From positions 1-31,787 of the forward strand of contig UQQI01000012.1 of assembly GCA_900543055.1 (NCBI GenBank): a DNA stretch of 31,787 nucleotides. The letters are read 5' to 3'. Origin of the DNA: an uncultured Mollicutes bacterium. GTDB lineage: Bacteria; Bacillota_I; Bacilli_A; RF39; UBA660. Shown here piece by piece: positions 1 through 7,742 of this stretch. Below the pieces are notes generated by a model that saw nothing but the letters and a program-made list of their open reading frames with translations, was not told the origin of the DNA and ran no database searches. Position 1 is the first letter of the stretch. Each line of letters starts with the position of its first letter. The position numbers were made by a program, and so were the translations under genes.

Positions 1-1
1 T

Positions 2-1858
2 ATTCCTGCTGCTAAAAATGAATATGAAAAACAAATTAATAATAATGGAATTTTATTTGGTACTTTATACTCTCTACAACATAGATTACTTTCTAATAAT
101 ACACTTGGAAGACTAATTTTAGGAACTACAGATACATCTCCATCTTATATTTCTAGTGATTCAGATGATGAATTAAAGACATCTTCTAGAATATTTACAT
201 CAACTGTTTTAAAAGCATTTTATAGAATAAATTTAATTGACTATAATTCTAGAAAACATGAGGCTGGTAAAGATGATGCAGTTTTTAATGAAAATAGAGT
301 ATGTCAAGATATAGATGATGATGTACTAGCTGCATATACTAGACTTGATGCTGATCCAGGTGAAATAATTGATATGGTTAATGCAACATGTGATAGTGAT
401 GGCGGAATTATAAAGAGTGTTATTAGACTTTTTAAAAAATTAACTGGTAATGAGTATTATGTTTTTGCTTATACTCCATTACTTGGTGCAGTAGTAGCAT
501 TTATCTTCTCATTCATTTTACTTAGTTTTACGGTAGATGTTGCAGTTCGTGCAGTAAAACTTTCTGTATTAAGATTAATTGCACCTATACCTATAATTAG
601 TTATATGAATCCAAATGGTACTAAGGATAATGCGTTTAATTCATGGGTAAAGACTTTAACTACAACTTATTTAGATTTGTTTGTTAGATTAGCAGTTGTT
701 TATTTTGTTATATTCTTAATTCAAGATATGATTGCTAACGGATTAGCAATTAAAACTTTAAATGGACAAGCTGGTATTTTTTCACTTATTATTATATGGA
801 TTGGTTTATTTATATTTGCAAAACAAGCACCTAAATTTTTTAAAGATGTTTTAGGTCTTAAGAATGAGCCAGGAAAATTGTTTGGAGGTTTTGGACAACT
901 TGGTACTATATTAGGTTTAGGTGCAGCTGCAGTTGGAACAATCGGTTCTGCTCGTGCTGGTTATATGGCAAGTAAGGCTGCTGATGATACGAATGGAGTA
1001 CATCCGGATGGATTTTTGGGAGGAGTACTTAACAGGGGAAAACATATTGTCGCTGGTGTTGCAGGAGGTGTCACAGGATTTGGAACTGGTGTGAAAGCAG
1101 CATTAACTGCAAAAGATCATGCAATGCAAGCAGTTATTGATTCAAATACAAAAAGAAATGCTGCTAATATTGCTAGAGGTAAGGATGGTTCAACATTACT
1201 TGGTAGAATGAGTTCATCTGCACAACGTTTAGCATTTGGTCAAGATTCATATGAAAAAGAAACTGCAGCATTAGGTTTAGCTAAAGCACGTGAAAATGCT
1301 GCAAAGGACTTATTTGGTTATCTTGAAGGCAAAGGAAAGACCGATGGAGCAGATTATAGCGTATCAACAAAAATTTCTGATGGATTTATTGTTAACGATT
1401 CAGTTAATGGATTCAATAAGAAGATTGCTAAGGCAAAAGCTGATATGCAATCTGGAAGAGGTAATGGTGATTTTTCAGTTTCATATACTGATGCAAATGG
1501 TACAAATCGTACTAGAACTCTTAATGTTAATGACGCAGTTACTGATAAGATTGCTAGCCAACTTGGATATGAAGCTGGTAGAGTGTGGGCAAGTACACAA
1601 GATGCAAAACAAGCTGCTTGGGTTGCACGTGGTAGCAACGAAAATGACAATGATAGAGGAGATAACGGTTATATTCAAAAGAGAGATGATTATGCATTTG
1701 TTGCAGAAAGTGGAAGAGAATTTGATTCTGGTACTCGAGATGCAGTTAATACATTGAAGAAAACTTCAAAAATTGCAGGTGGTGCTGCTACACATATTGA
1801 ACGTAGTAAAGATTATAGTAGACATAAAGCAGATCATGGAGCATCAGGTGGAAAATAA
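2..1858 (+). CDS. VirB6/TrbL-like T4SS polytopic membrane protein (5' partial)
   Basis: Likely the inner-membrane channel component of a Gram-positive type IV secretion system. The frame is open from base 2, and the codons before the ATG at 374 encode a coherent hydrophilic segment. The gene therefore starts outside the window, and 374 is an internal Met. About 618 residues are visible. Counting from base 2, hydrophobic segments lie near 159-178, 184-203, 223-244 and 257-274, followed by a long Gly/Ala/Ser/Asp-rich hydrophilic tail (about 300-618). A polytopic core with a large soluble C-terminus is the usual layout of VirB6/TrbL proteins. The next gene, PrgI-like, begins 17 nt after the stop, and VirB4 and VirD4 follow, which supports the assignment. 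Family membership rests on layout and neighbours rather than a signature motif. Confidence 0.72.
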   Translation: MPAAKNEYEKQINNNGILFGTLYSLQHRLLSNNTLGRLILGTTDTSPSYISSDSDDELKTSSRIFTSTVLKAFYRINLIDYNSRKHEAGKDDAVFNENRVCQDIDDDVLAAYTRLDADPGEIIDMVNATCDSDGGIIKSVIRLFKKLTGNEYYVFAYTPLLGAVVAFIFSFILLSFTVDVAVRAVKLSVLRLIAPIPIISYMNPNGTKDNAFNSWVKTLTTTYLDLFVRLAVVYFVIFLIQDMIANGLAIKTLNGQAGIFSLIIIWIGLFIFAKQAPKFFKDVLGLKNEPGKLFGGFGQLGTILGLGAAAVGTIGSARAGYMASKAADDTNGVHPDGFLGGVLNRGKHIVAGVAGGVTGFGTGVKAALTAKDHAMQAVIDSNTKRNAANIARGKDGSTLLGRMSSSAQRLAFGQDSYEKETAALGLAKARENAAKDLFGYLEGKGKTDGADYSVSTKISDGFIVNDSVNGFNKKIAKAKADMQSGRGNGDFSVSYTDANGTNRTRTLNVNDAVTDKIASQLGYEAGRVWASTQDAKQAAWVARGSNENDNDRGDNGYIQKRDDYAFVAESGREFDSGTRDAVNTLKKTSKIAGGAATHIERSKDYSRHKADHGASGGK

Positions 1859-1875
1859 ATTGGAGTGTGATATAA

Positions 1876-2187
1876 GTGAATTATTTAATTCCTGCTAATA
1901 CTAAAAGGGGACAATTAATATTAGGTATATTTAGACCTTTTGATTTATGGCTATTTGGTGGAGGATGTTTAGTTACAGTAATATTACTTGCTTTTCTTCC
2001 TTTATCAAGTACCGCAGTTACTATTTTGATATTAAGTCCGGCATTAATAAGTGCTTTCTTGGTTATGCCGGTTCCTTATTATCATAATATGCTTAATGTT
2101 ATAGTTGAGGCTTATGAGTTTTTTACTAATAGGCAAACATATAGATGGAAAGGTTGGTGTTATAAGAGTGTCAAAAGGAAACGTTAG
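1876..2187 (+). CDS. prgI: PrgI-family T4SS membrane protein
   Basis: A small 103-aa membrane protein of the PrgI family, which sits between the VirB6-like and VirB4 genes in Gram-positive T4SS operons. It probably has the VirB3-like job of holding the VirB4 ATPase at the membrane. The N-terminal Asn-Tyr-Leu-Ile-Pro-Ala-Asn start leads into two hydrophobic segments at about residues 27-43 and 46-64. A short basic C-terminus (Lys-Arg-Lys-Arg) follows. Translation starts at a GTG, 6 nt downstream of a GGAGTGTGA Shine-Dalgarno stretch. Its last 20 nt overlap the start of the next gene, so the two are probably translationally coupled. The family call is made from sequence character, length and position. 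Confidence 0.8.
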   Translation: MNYLIPANTKRGQLILGIFRPFDLWLFGGGCLVTVILLAFLPLSSTAVTILILSPALISAFLVMPVPYYHNMLNVIVEAYEFFTNRQTYRWKGWCYKSVKRKR

Positions 2188-2716
2188 TGGTTTTACAGAA
2201 GATTGGTTACCTGTAAGAGCTATACAAAACAATATGATTATTACTAGAGATGGTAATAAAGTAACAGGAGTTAAGATTACTCCTAAAAATATATTTATCT
2301 TAGACCCTGATTCTCAAGATAATATACTAATTGGACTTAGAAATTTCTATAATACAATTGATTTTGAGTTTTGGTTGGTAGTTGCTGATAGACCTGTTGA
2401 TATATCAGTATATATGTCGCAGATGCAGTTATTACTTAATGAAACGACATCTCCTGCGGTTAGAAAATTAATTATGCAAGATATTGATAAGGGTGAACGT
2501 TTTATTAGAAATAATGTTGTTGATACAGAATATTATTTTATGTTTAAAACGAAAGATGTTGATTTATTACAAAAGAGAGTTCGTCAAATGATTAATGGAC
2601 TTGCTACTTGTGGATTAAATGCATCTTTAGCAAGTAATTCTGATTTAAGATTGATACTTGAAAACTTCCTAAATGGAGGTAATACTACAGAGTTTGGAAC
2701 GGTGATGCCAGTATGA
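2168..2716 (+). CDS. VirB4 N-terminal domain as a separate protein
   Basis: About 182 aa, matching the N-terminal domain of VirB4/TraC/TrbE ATPases: an Asp-Trp-Leu-Pro-Val-Arg segment near residue 12, then an Ile-Ile-Thr-Arg-Asp-Gly strand and a mixed alpha/beta domain. There is no Walker motif. The GTG at 2168 is preferred because a GGTG Shine-Dalgarno core lies 8 nt upstream and homology to VirB4 begins here. The open frame runs back to an ATG at 2105, but that would overlap PrgI by 83 nt with no ribosome site. The stop overlaps the start of the ATPase part as ATGA (2713-2716). The two products together (about 778 aa) equal one normal VirB4, so they probably assemble into one ATPase. The cut lies inside what is normally one chain. 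Confidence 0.75.
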   Translation: MSKGNVSGFTEDWLPVRAIQNNMIITRDGNKVTGVKITPKNIFILDPDSQDNILIGLRNFYNTIDFEFWLVVADRPVDISVYMSQMQLLLNETTSPAVRKLIMQDIDKGERFIRNNVVDTEYYFMFKTKDVDLLQKRVRQMINGLATCGLNASLASNSDLRLILENFLNGGNTTEFGTVMPV

Positions 2717-4503
2717 GTACAGGACTAAGAAGTCAATTAGCACCAAAAGGATTACATTTTAATCCTAGTGATTTTTTCATAAGTGATAAATATGCAACAA
2801 TTTTAACAGTTGTTTCATATCCTAAATATATTACACCTGGTTATTTGTCATCATTAACAAATATGTCAGGTATTAAGGTTGTTATTAAACATATACCAGT
2901 ACCATTTCAAGAAATGGCTAAGATGTTAAATAAACAAGTTGCTGAATTAAAAGATAGATATCAAAATGAAAGAGACCAAACAGTTCGTGAGAGAATAAGA
3001 CAAGATGCTGAAAGTTTGGAGTACTTTACTTCTATGCTTGCTGGTAGTCAAGCTCGTATATTTGACTTTCAAATGCATATTATGATTTCTGCAGATACTA
3101 AAGAAGATTTGGAGTTAAAAAAACTTAATGTTAAAAACTATTTAGATGCGATGGAATTAAAAGCAGTTGCATTAAGATTTGAACAAGAAAAAGTATTAAA
3201 ATCTATAATACCTGTTTTTCCTCCACAAGACATTGAACAAAGAATTGGTACTCCAATTCCATCTGTTACAATAAGTGCGATGTATCCATTTATATTTGAT
3301 AGTTTAAAAGATCCTGGACTTGCTACACTTCTTGGAGTAGATTTCTCAGGTGGAGTTATATTATTTAATCAATTCTTATATAAAATTCGTAAAGAAAATA
3401 ATAGAAATAATGCTAATATGATTATTCTTGGTACTTCTGGTTCAGGAAAATCGACTGCGGCTAAATTATTATTAAGAACTCATATTAGAAATGGATGTCA
3501 AATTGTTATAATTGACCCAGAAGATGAATTTAGAGAAATAACTAGGTCATTTGGTGGAGATACAGTTGACATTGGTAAAGGTGGAGAATATGGACTTATT
3601 AATCCACTTGAAATAGTAATTGATGCTGATGAAGAGGAGATTAGACAAGGTCTTGGTTATACGGTTTTAACGCGTACTCTTCAATTCTTAAAAGCATTTA
3701 TGAAGTATTATGACCCATCAATTGAAGAAGATGTACTTACTATGTTTTCTGAGATTGTTCAAGATACATATAAACGTTTTGGAATAGATTTTACTTCAGA
3801 TTTTTCAAGATATACTTCAGCAGATTATCCTACATTTAGTGATGTTTATGCAACTATTAAAGGAAGACTTATGTCAATGACAGAACATACTCAAGAACGT
3901 GATATTATGGAGCGACTTGAGTTAAAAGTTAGACCAATTACTAAAGAATTAAGATTCTATTTTGATGGTCATACTACTTTGAAAAAAGGTAGTGACTTTA
4001 TGGTATTTAATATAAAAGAATTAATGAATAGTGATTCTACTGTAAAAAATGCTTTATTCTTTAATGTATTGAAGTATGCTTGGGGATTATGTCTAGACTT
4101 TAATGTTGATACAGTACTTATGGTAGATGAAGCACATGTACTTTTAGGTGATAATAATGCTCTTGGTGCTGATTTCTTAGCACAAGTACAAAGACGTGCT
4201 CGTAAGTACAATACTGGTACAATTATAATTACTCAACAACCTAGTGACTTTTCAGATCCTGCAGTTATAACTCAAGGTAAGGCGATTTTTGATAACTCGT
4301 CATATTATCTTGTAATGGGTCTTAGAAAACAAGCTGTTGAGGACTTAAGTTTATTGATTGATTTAAATGAGAGTGAGAAAGAAAGTATAAAACATTATTC
4401 TCAGGGCGAAGCTTTATTTGTTTGTGGTAATAGGCGTATGAGAATTAATGTTGCGGTTACTCAAGAAGAATTAGATTCCTTTGGTATAGGTGGAGGTTTC
4501 TAA
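2713..4503 (+). CDS. virB4: VirB4-type T4SS ATPase, C-terminal (motor) part
   Basis: A 596-aa AAA+ motor powering assembly of, or transfer through, the T4SS channel at the cytoplasmic face. It shows Walker A Gly-Thr-Ser-Gly-Ser-Gly-Lys-Ser at residues 240-247 and a Walker B hydrophobic strand ending Asp472-Glu473-Ala-His. A Thr-Gln-Gln-Pro segment after Walker B is typical of VirB4/TraG-type motors. Residues 1-230 hold the rest of the VirB4 middle region, with a charged helical stretch around 70-110. The start ATG overlaps the previous stop (ATGA), with a GGTGAT ribosome site 6 nt upstream. That arrangement looks evolved for coupled re-initiation rather than accidental. It is shorter than usual VirB4 proteins only because the N-terminal domain is encoded separately. 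Confidence 0.9.
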   Translation: MSTGLRSQLAPKGLHFNPSDFFISDKYATILTVVSYPKYITPGYLSSLTNMSGIKVVIKHIPVPFQEMAKMLNKQVAELKDRYQNERDQTVRERIRQDAESLEYFTSMLAGSQARIFDFQMHIMISADTKEDLELKKLNVKNYLDAMELKAVALRFEQEKVLKSIIPVFPPQDIEQRIGTPIPSVTISAMYPFIFDSLKDPGLATLLGVDFSGGVILFNQFLYKIRKENNRNNANMIILGTSGSGKSTAAKLLLRTHIRNGCQIVIIDPEDEFREITRSFGGDTVDIGKGGEYGLINPLEIVIDADEEEIRQGLGYTVLTRTLQFLKAFMKYYDPSIEEDVLTMFSEIVQDTYKRFGIDFTSDFSRYTSADYPTFSDVYATIKGRLMSMTEHTQERDIMERLELKVRPITKELRFYFDGHTTLKKGSDFMVFNIKELMNSDSTVKNALFFNVLKYAWGLCLDFNVDTVLMVDEAHVLLGDNNALGADFLAQVQRRARKYNTGTIIITQQPSDFSDPAVITQGKAIFDNSSYYLVMGLRKQAVEDLSLLIDLNESEKESIKHYSQGEALFVCGNRRMRINVAVTQEELDSFGIGGGF

Positions 4504-4535
4504 TATAAATTAAGAAGTTAGGTGGTGGTGAGTCA

Positions 4536-6896
4536 GTGGCATATCAAGCAAATAGGGAAAATATGACTCCTGAAGAGCAAAAAGCACGTAATGATGCAAA
4601 TAATGCAAAAAATATTCGAAATGCTGCTGATGTTGCTATTGCTTCTAAAAATCCTTATGCAATGGCAGCAGGTGCTGCTGTTAAAGGTGCCGATAAATTA
4701 ACAGGTGGTAAAGCATCTGAAGGTTTAGGTAAAGTAATGACTAAATCTAATCAAATGATGCCTGGTGGTAATAGATTTCAAAATATGTCTAATCGTTTGA
4801 GTGAAAGTGGAGCAAGTGATAAGATAGGTAAGGCTGCTTCAATGAAAAATCAAATGGCTGGAAGTGGTACTGGAAATGCAAGTAAAGCAAATGAGGCTAC
4901 CAAACCTGTTGATAACAATAATAATGTAAATAAAAATATGCAAAATAATACTGCTAATGGTGGAGGAGGACAAAATGGTTCTCTTCCTTCTTCTAGTGGT
5001 GGTAGTCAAAATGAATCTTCAAGAAGTTCAAGTATAAGAAGTTCTAGAAGAGATGATGATTATGATGATCAAAAAGACAAAGATGATTCATTTGGTAACA
5101 CTAAAGCTACAGGTATTTTTGCTGGGATGAGTCCTGTGGCAAATGTTGCTGTAATATCAGCGCTACCTCTTCTTGGAATAGTTTTATTATTCTTTATTGG
5201 AATAGCACATGTTACTAGTGTTTTTACAGATTATGATGATGCTTTAGGTATTAGTCAAGAGATGGGTGAAGAGACTGGTAATTATTCACATTCTGCTTCT
5301 AAAGAACAGAAGGAATATTATGAACGAATTAATAATGTAAAACTTAGATATCAGGCATCTGGTAAGAGTGTTGATGCTTTGAAAATTGTTTCAGTTTTTC
5401 ATACATTAAATTCTCATGGAGCTGGTTTGTCTTATGATAAAATTTCTGAATCTGATATTGAATTTGTTGCAGATGCTATGTTTGATGGGAATACTTATAG
5501 TGAAGAGACATTTAAAAATAATTTGATTAATACTGTTTTTCCTAAATATTTACCATCATCTTCTCAAAAAGAAAGAGAAAGTATGGCTGATTCTGTAATT
5601 AGTTATATCGATAACTATTATAGTTTAATTGGTAAGGATACTGATGGTGATAGTTCTACTTGTGCATCAACTGGTAGTTGTAGTTATGAAATTAAAGGTT
5701 ATTATATTAGTGGAAAAGGAAATGTAACTGAGAGTTTACAAATAAGTGATTTATATGTCCGTCTTATGCAATGTGGTAGTGGAAATGGTCATAATTATGG
5801 CGGTACATTTGGGCAACCTCTTGAAGGTGAAGAGTTAGTTCCTTTTGAAAAATATATTTTAGGTGTTGCTTACCAAGAAATTGGGCCAGATTCTCCAGCC
5901 GAGGCAATCAAAGCTCAAATGGTTGCAGCAAGAAGTTATATACTTGCTCGTCATGCTGATATGGGTGGATGGAGAACATTAAAACAAGAAAGTAGTGGAA
6001 AGTGGGTTTTACAAGTTGCTGCTTGTACACAAGATCAAGTTTATTGTGATCCAGATCAAGGTTGTTCAAGTAATGATGGTCAATGGGGACAGGTTCATAG
6101 TGGTTTAAATCATGGAAGTGGCTTTAGACGTGCAGCAATGGCTTCTGATTCTCCGCTTAGGACTTATGCTAATGAAACGGCTGGAGAAGTACTAGTTAAT
6201 AATCAAGGGTATATAGTTTATTCAGGATATTTGCAAATAGAACAAAATAAATTTATTAGTCTTGCAAAATCTGGTATGAATTATAAACAAATACTTTTAC
6301 AAGTTTATAATCAAGGTAGTAGAAATTATGGAGCAACAAGTATTCAAAAAAATAGTTGTGGTTCATCTGCATGTAATGGAGCTGCTAGTGGTGATTATGC
6401 AAACTGGAAACAGTATGAAGGCTCTTGGGTTAGTATTCAAATGGGAAATAGTGGAAAAACTATTAAGCAAATTGGTTGTTTAGTAACGTCAGTTTCTATG
6501 CAAATAGCAAGAAGTGGTGTACAAACTAATATTCAAGATTTTAATCCAGGTACTTTTGTTCAGTTCTTGAATAGTCATGGTGGATTTGTATCTGGTGGTA
6601 ATTTTGTTTGGGGAGCTGCAACACAGGCTGCACCATCATTTAAATATGGTGGTCAAATATCAGTTTCTGGAATGAGCCGTGAACAAAAACTAAATAAGAT
6701 AAAAGAACTTGTTAATCAAAAGGGAGTTTATGTTGTTGCAGAAGTAAAAGGTAATACTGGACAACACTGGGTTGCAATTGATACTGTTCAGGGTAATACT
6801 GTAAAAATGATGGACCCTGGTAGTACTGCTACTGATATGTGGGGACAATACCCTTGGTCAAATACTTCTACACTTGCTTATTATAAAGTTGGATAG
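4536..6896 (+). CDS. Membrane-anchored SpoIID-like / C39-like cell-wall enzyme of the T4SS
   Basis: A 786-aa protein occupying the peptidoglycan-remodelling (VirB1) place in the operon. Residues 1-195 are Asn/Ser/Gly-rich and low complexity, and presumably cytoplasmic. A single membrane segment lies at about 202-227. After a helical region (about 240-380) comes a SpoIID/LytB-like domain (about 400-590) with Glu448 in the Gly-Val-Ala-Tyr-Gln-Glu-Ile motif, where SpoIID has its catalytic Glu. It is followed by the family's Ala-Ile-Lys-Ala-Gln-Met-Val-Ala-Ala-Arg-Ser-Tyr helix. The C-terminal domain (about 625-786) resembles peptidase C39_2, with a Cys648, His744, Asp760 triad. SpoIID enzymes are lytic transglycosylases. 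The C39-like domain may cut peptides or peptidoglycan cross-links, but its substrate is unknown. The start is a GTG behind AGGTGGTGGTGAG. The usual partner in Gram-positive T4SS is lysozyme-like plus NlpC/P60, so this pairing is unusual. Confidence 0.8.
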   Translation: MAYQANRENMTPEEQKARNDANNAKNIRNAADVAIASKNPYAMAAGAAVKGADKLTGGKASEGLGKVMTKSNQMMPGGNRFQNMSNRLSESGASDKIGKAASMKNQMAGSGTGNASKANEATKPVDNNNNVNKNMQNNTANGGGGQNGSLPSSSGGSQNESSRSSSIRSSRRDDDYDDQKDKDDSFGNTKATGIFAGMSPVANVAVISALPLLGIVLLFFIGIAHVTSVFTDYDDALGISQEMGEETGNYSHSASKEQKEYYERINNVKLRYQASGKSVDALKIVSVFHTLNSHGAGLSYDKISESDIEFVADAMFDGNTYSEETFKNNLINTVFPKYLPSSSQKERESMADSVISYIDNYYSLIGKDTDGDSSTCASTGSCSYEIKGYYISGKGNVTESLQISDLYVRLMQCGSGNGHNYGGTFGQPLEGEELVPFEKYILGVAYQEIGPDSPAEAIKAQMVAARSYILARHADMGGWRTLKQESSGKWVLQVAACTQDQVYCDPDQGCSSNDGQWGQVHSGLNHGSGFRRAAMASDSPLRTYANETAGEVLVNNQGYIVYSGYLQIEQNKFISLAKSGMNYKQILLQVYNQGSRNYGATSIQKNSCGSSACNGAASGDYANWKQYEGSWVSIQMGNSGKTIKQIGCLVTSVSMQIARSGVQTNIQDFNPGTFVQFLNSHGGFVSGGNFVWGAATQAAPSFKYGGQISVSGMSREQKLNKIKELVNQKGVYVVAEVKGNTGQHWVAIDTVQGNTVKMMDPGSTATDMWGQYPWSNTSTLAYYKVG

Positions 6897-6904
6897 GTGA
6901 TATA

Positions 6905-7684
6905 ATGAGAAAAAAAAGTACATATATTATTCTTATTTCTATAATTTTTATCTTTGGAATTATTATGTTTCTTGTTTTTGGAGTCGAAAACATTAAGCAA
7001 GGAGCATATGATTCAACTATTATTGTTGGTGATAATACGGTATGGACATATAGTAATAAAAAATGGGTTAACGTTTCTTCTAGGGCTTCTATAGATAAAC
7101 TTAACTGGAAAACTTATAAAGTTTATTCAAATAATGAATATTTAGGGGATTATTTGCTATGGCATGATGATAGATGGTATGCTTTTGATAAGAATAAGAA
7201 TGGTGTAAATATCACAGGAAATATTTTAGCGTATAGTGCTAACTATAATATAGATATTTTAAATGCGGAATCATCTGATGCGACGGTTGATAATTATGTT
7301 AGTCAAGTTCTTGATGATAATAACATAAGTTTATCTAGTAAGTTTACATCTTTAACAAAAACTAGTGTTGATTTTGATGGAGACGGAGTTTGGGAATATT
7401 TTTATGTAGTTAGTAATGCTTTTCCAATTGATTTTTATCCTGAAAATATTTTTTCTATAGTATTTATGGTTAAAGATGGAAAAGTATCATATTTGTATAA
7501 TGACATTAGTAAGAATAATTCTTTTAATGGATGTAAACCATATATTAATACTTTTTTAGATACTAACAATGATGGTACTTATGAAATGATTTTGAGTTGT
7601 GGAAAATATAGTGCTGATGAGGAAGTTGATATGTTATATGGTTATAAAGAAAATGAGTTTCAAATATTAATTTCTAACCAATAA
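6905..7684 (+). CDS. Signal-anchored extracellular protein with two Asp-rich Ca-binding-like motifs
   Basis: 259 aa, no recognised family. A Lys/Arg-rich start followed by a hydrophobic stretch (about 7-26) predicts a signal anchor with the remainder outside the cell. Two Asp-rich loops, Asp156-x-Asp158-x-Asp160-Gly-x-x-Glu164 and Asp219-x-Asn221-x-Asp223-Gly-x-x-Glu227, resemble calcium-binding loops of EF-hand, dockerin or FG-GAP/VCBS repeat type. Each is followed by a beta-strand-like stretch, which fits FG-GAP/VCBS better than EF-hand. An Asn/Tyr/Trp-rich N-terminal half may form a beta domain. The gene lies 8 nt after the cell-wall enzyme with an AGGTGAT ribosome site. It ends before a promoter for virD4, so it is the last gene of the first transcription segment. 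A role on the outside of the secretion apparatus is inferred from position only. Confidence 0.65.
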   Translation: MRKKSTYIILISIIFIFGIIMFLVFGVENIKQGAYDSTIIVGDNTVWTYSNKKWVNVSSRASIDKLNWKTYKVYSNNEYLGDYLLWHDDRWYAFDKNKNGVNITGNILAYSANYNIDILNAESSDATVDNYVSQVLDDNNISLSSKFTSLTKTSVDFDGDGVWEYFYVVSNAFPIDFYPENIFSIVFMVKDGKVSYLYNDISKNNSFNGCKPYINTFLDTNNDGTYEMILSCGKYSADEEVDMLYGYKENEFQILISNQ

Positions 7685-7716
7685 ATAATGACATTATTAG
7701 AAAGATACGTTATAAT
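7684..7716 (+). promoter_or_regulatory. Promoter of virD4 with overlapping palindrome
   Basis: The -35 is ATGACA (7688-7693), the spacer is 17 bp, and the -10 is a perfect TATAAT (7711-7716). The ribosome site AAGGGAG follows before the ATG at 7743. A 15-nt inverted repeat, AATAATG-A-CATTATT (7684-7698), covers the -35 and could be an operator, although AT-rich DNA makes short palindromes common. Confidence 0.6.
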
Positions 7717-7742
7717 AAAAAGAGAAGAAAGGGAGTAGTATC

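Noticed and set aside
374..1858. ATG at 374 as the start of the VirB6-like gene
   Set aside because: The same frame is open and protein-like back to base 2, so the gene runs in from outside the window; 374 is internal and has no ribosome site.
2105..2167. Longer N-terminus for the VirB4 N-terminal gene from ATG 2105
   Set aside because: It would overlap the PrgI gene by 83 nt, lacks a ribosome site, and adds residues unlike VirB4.
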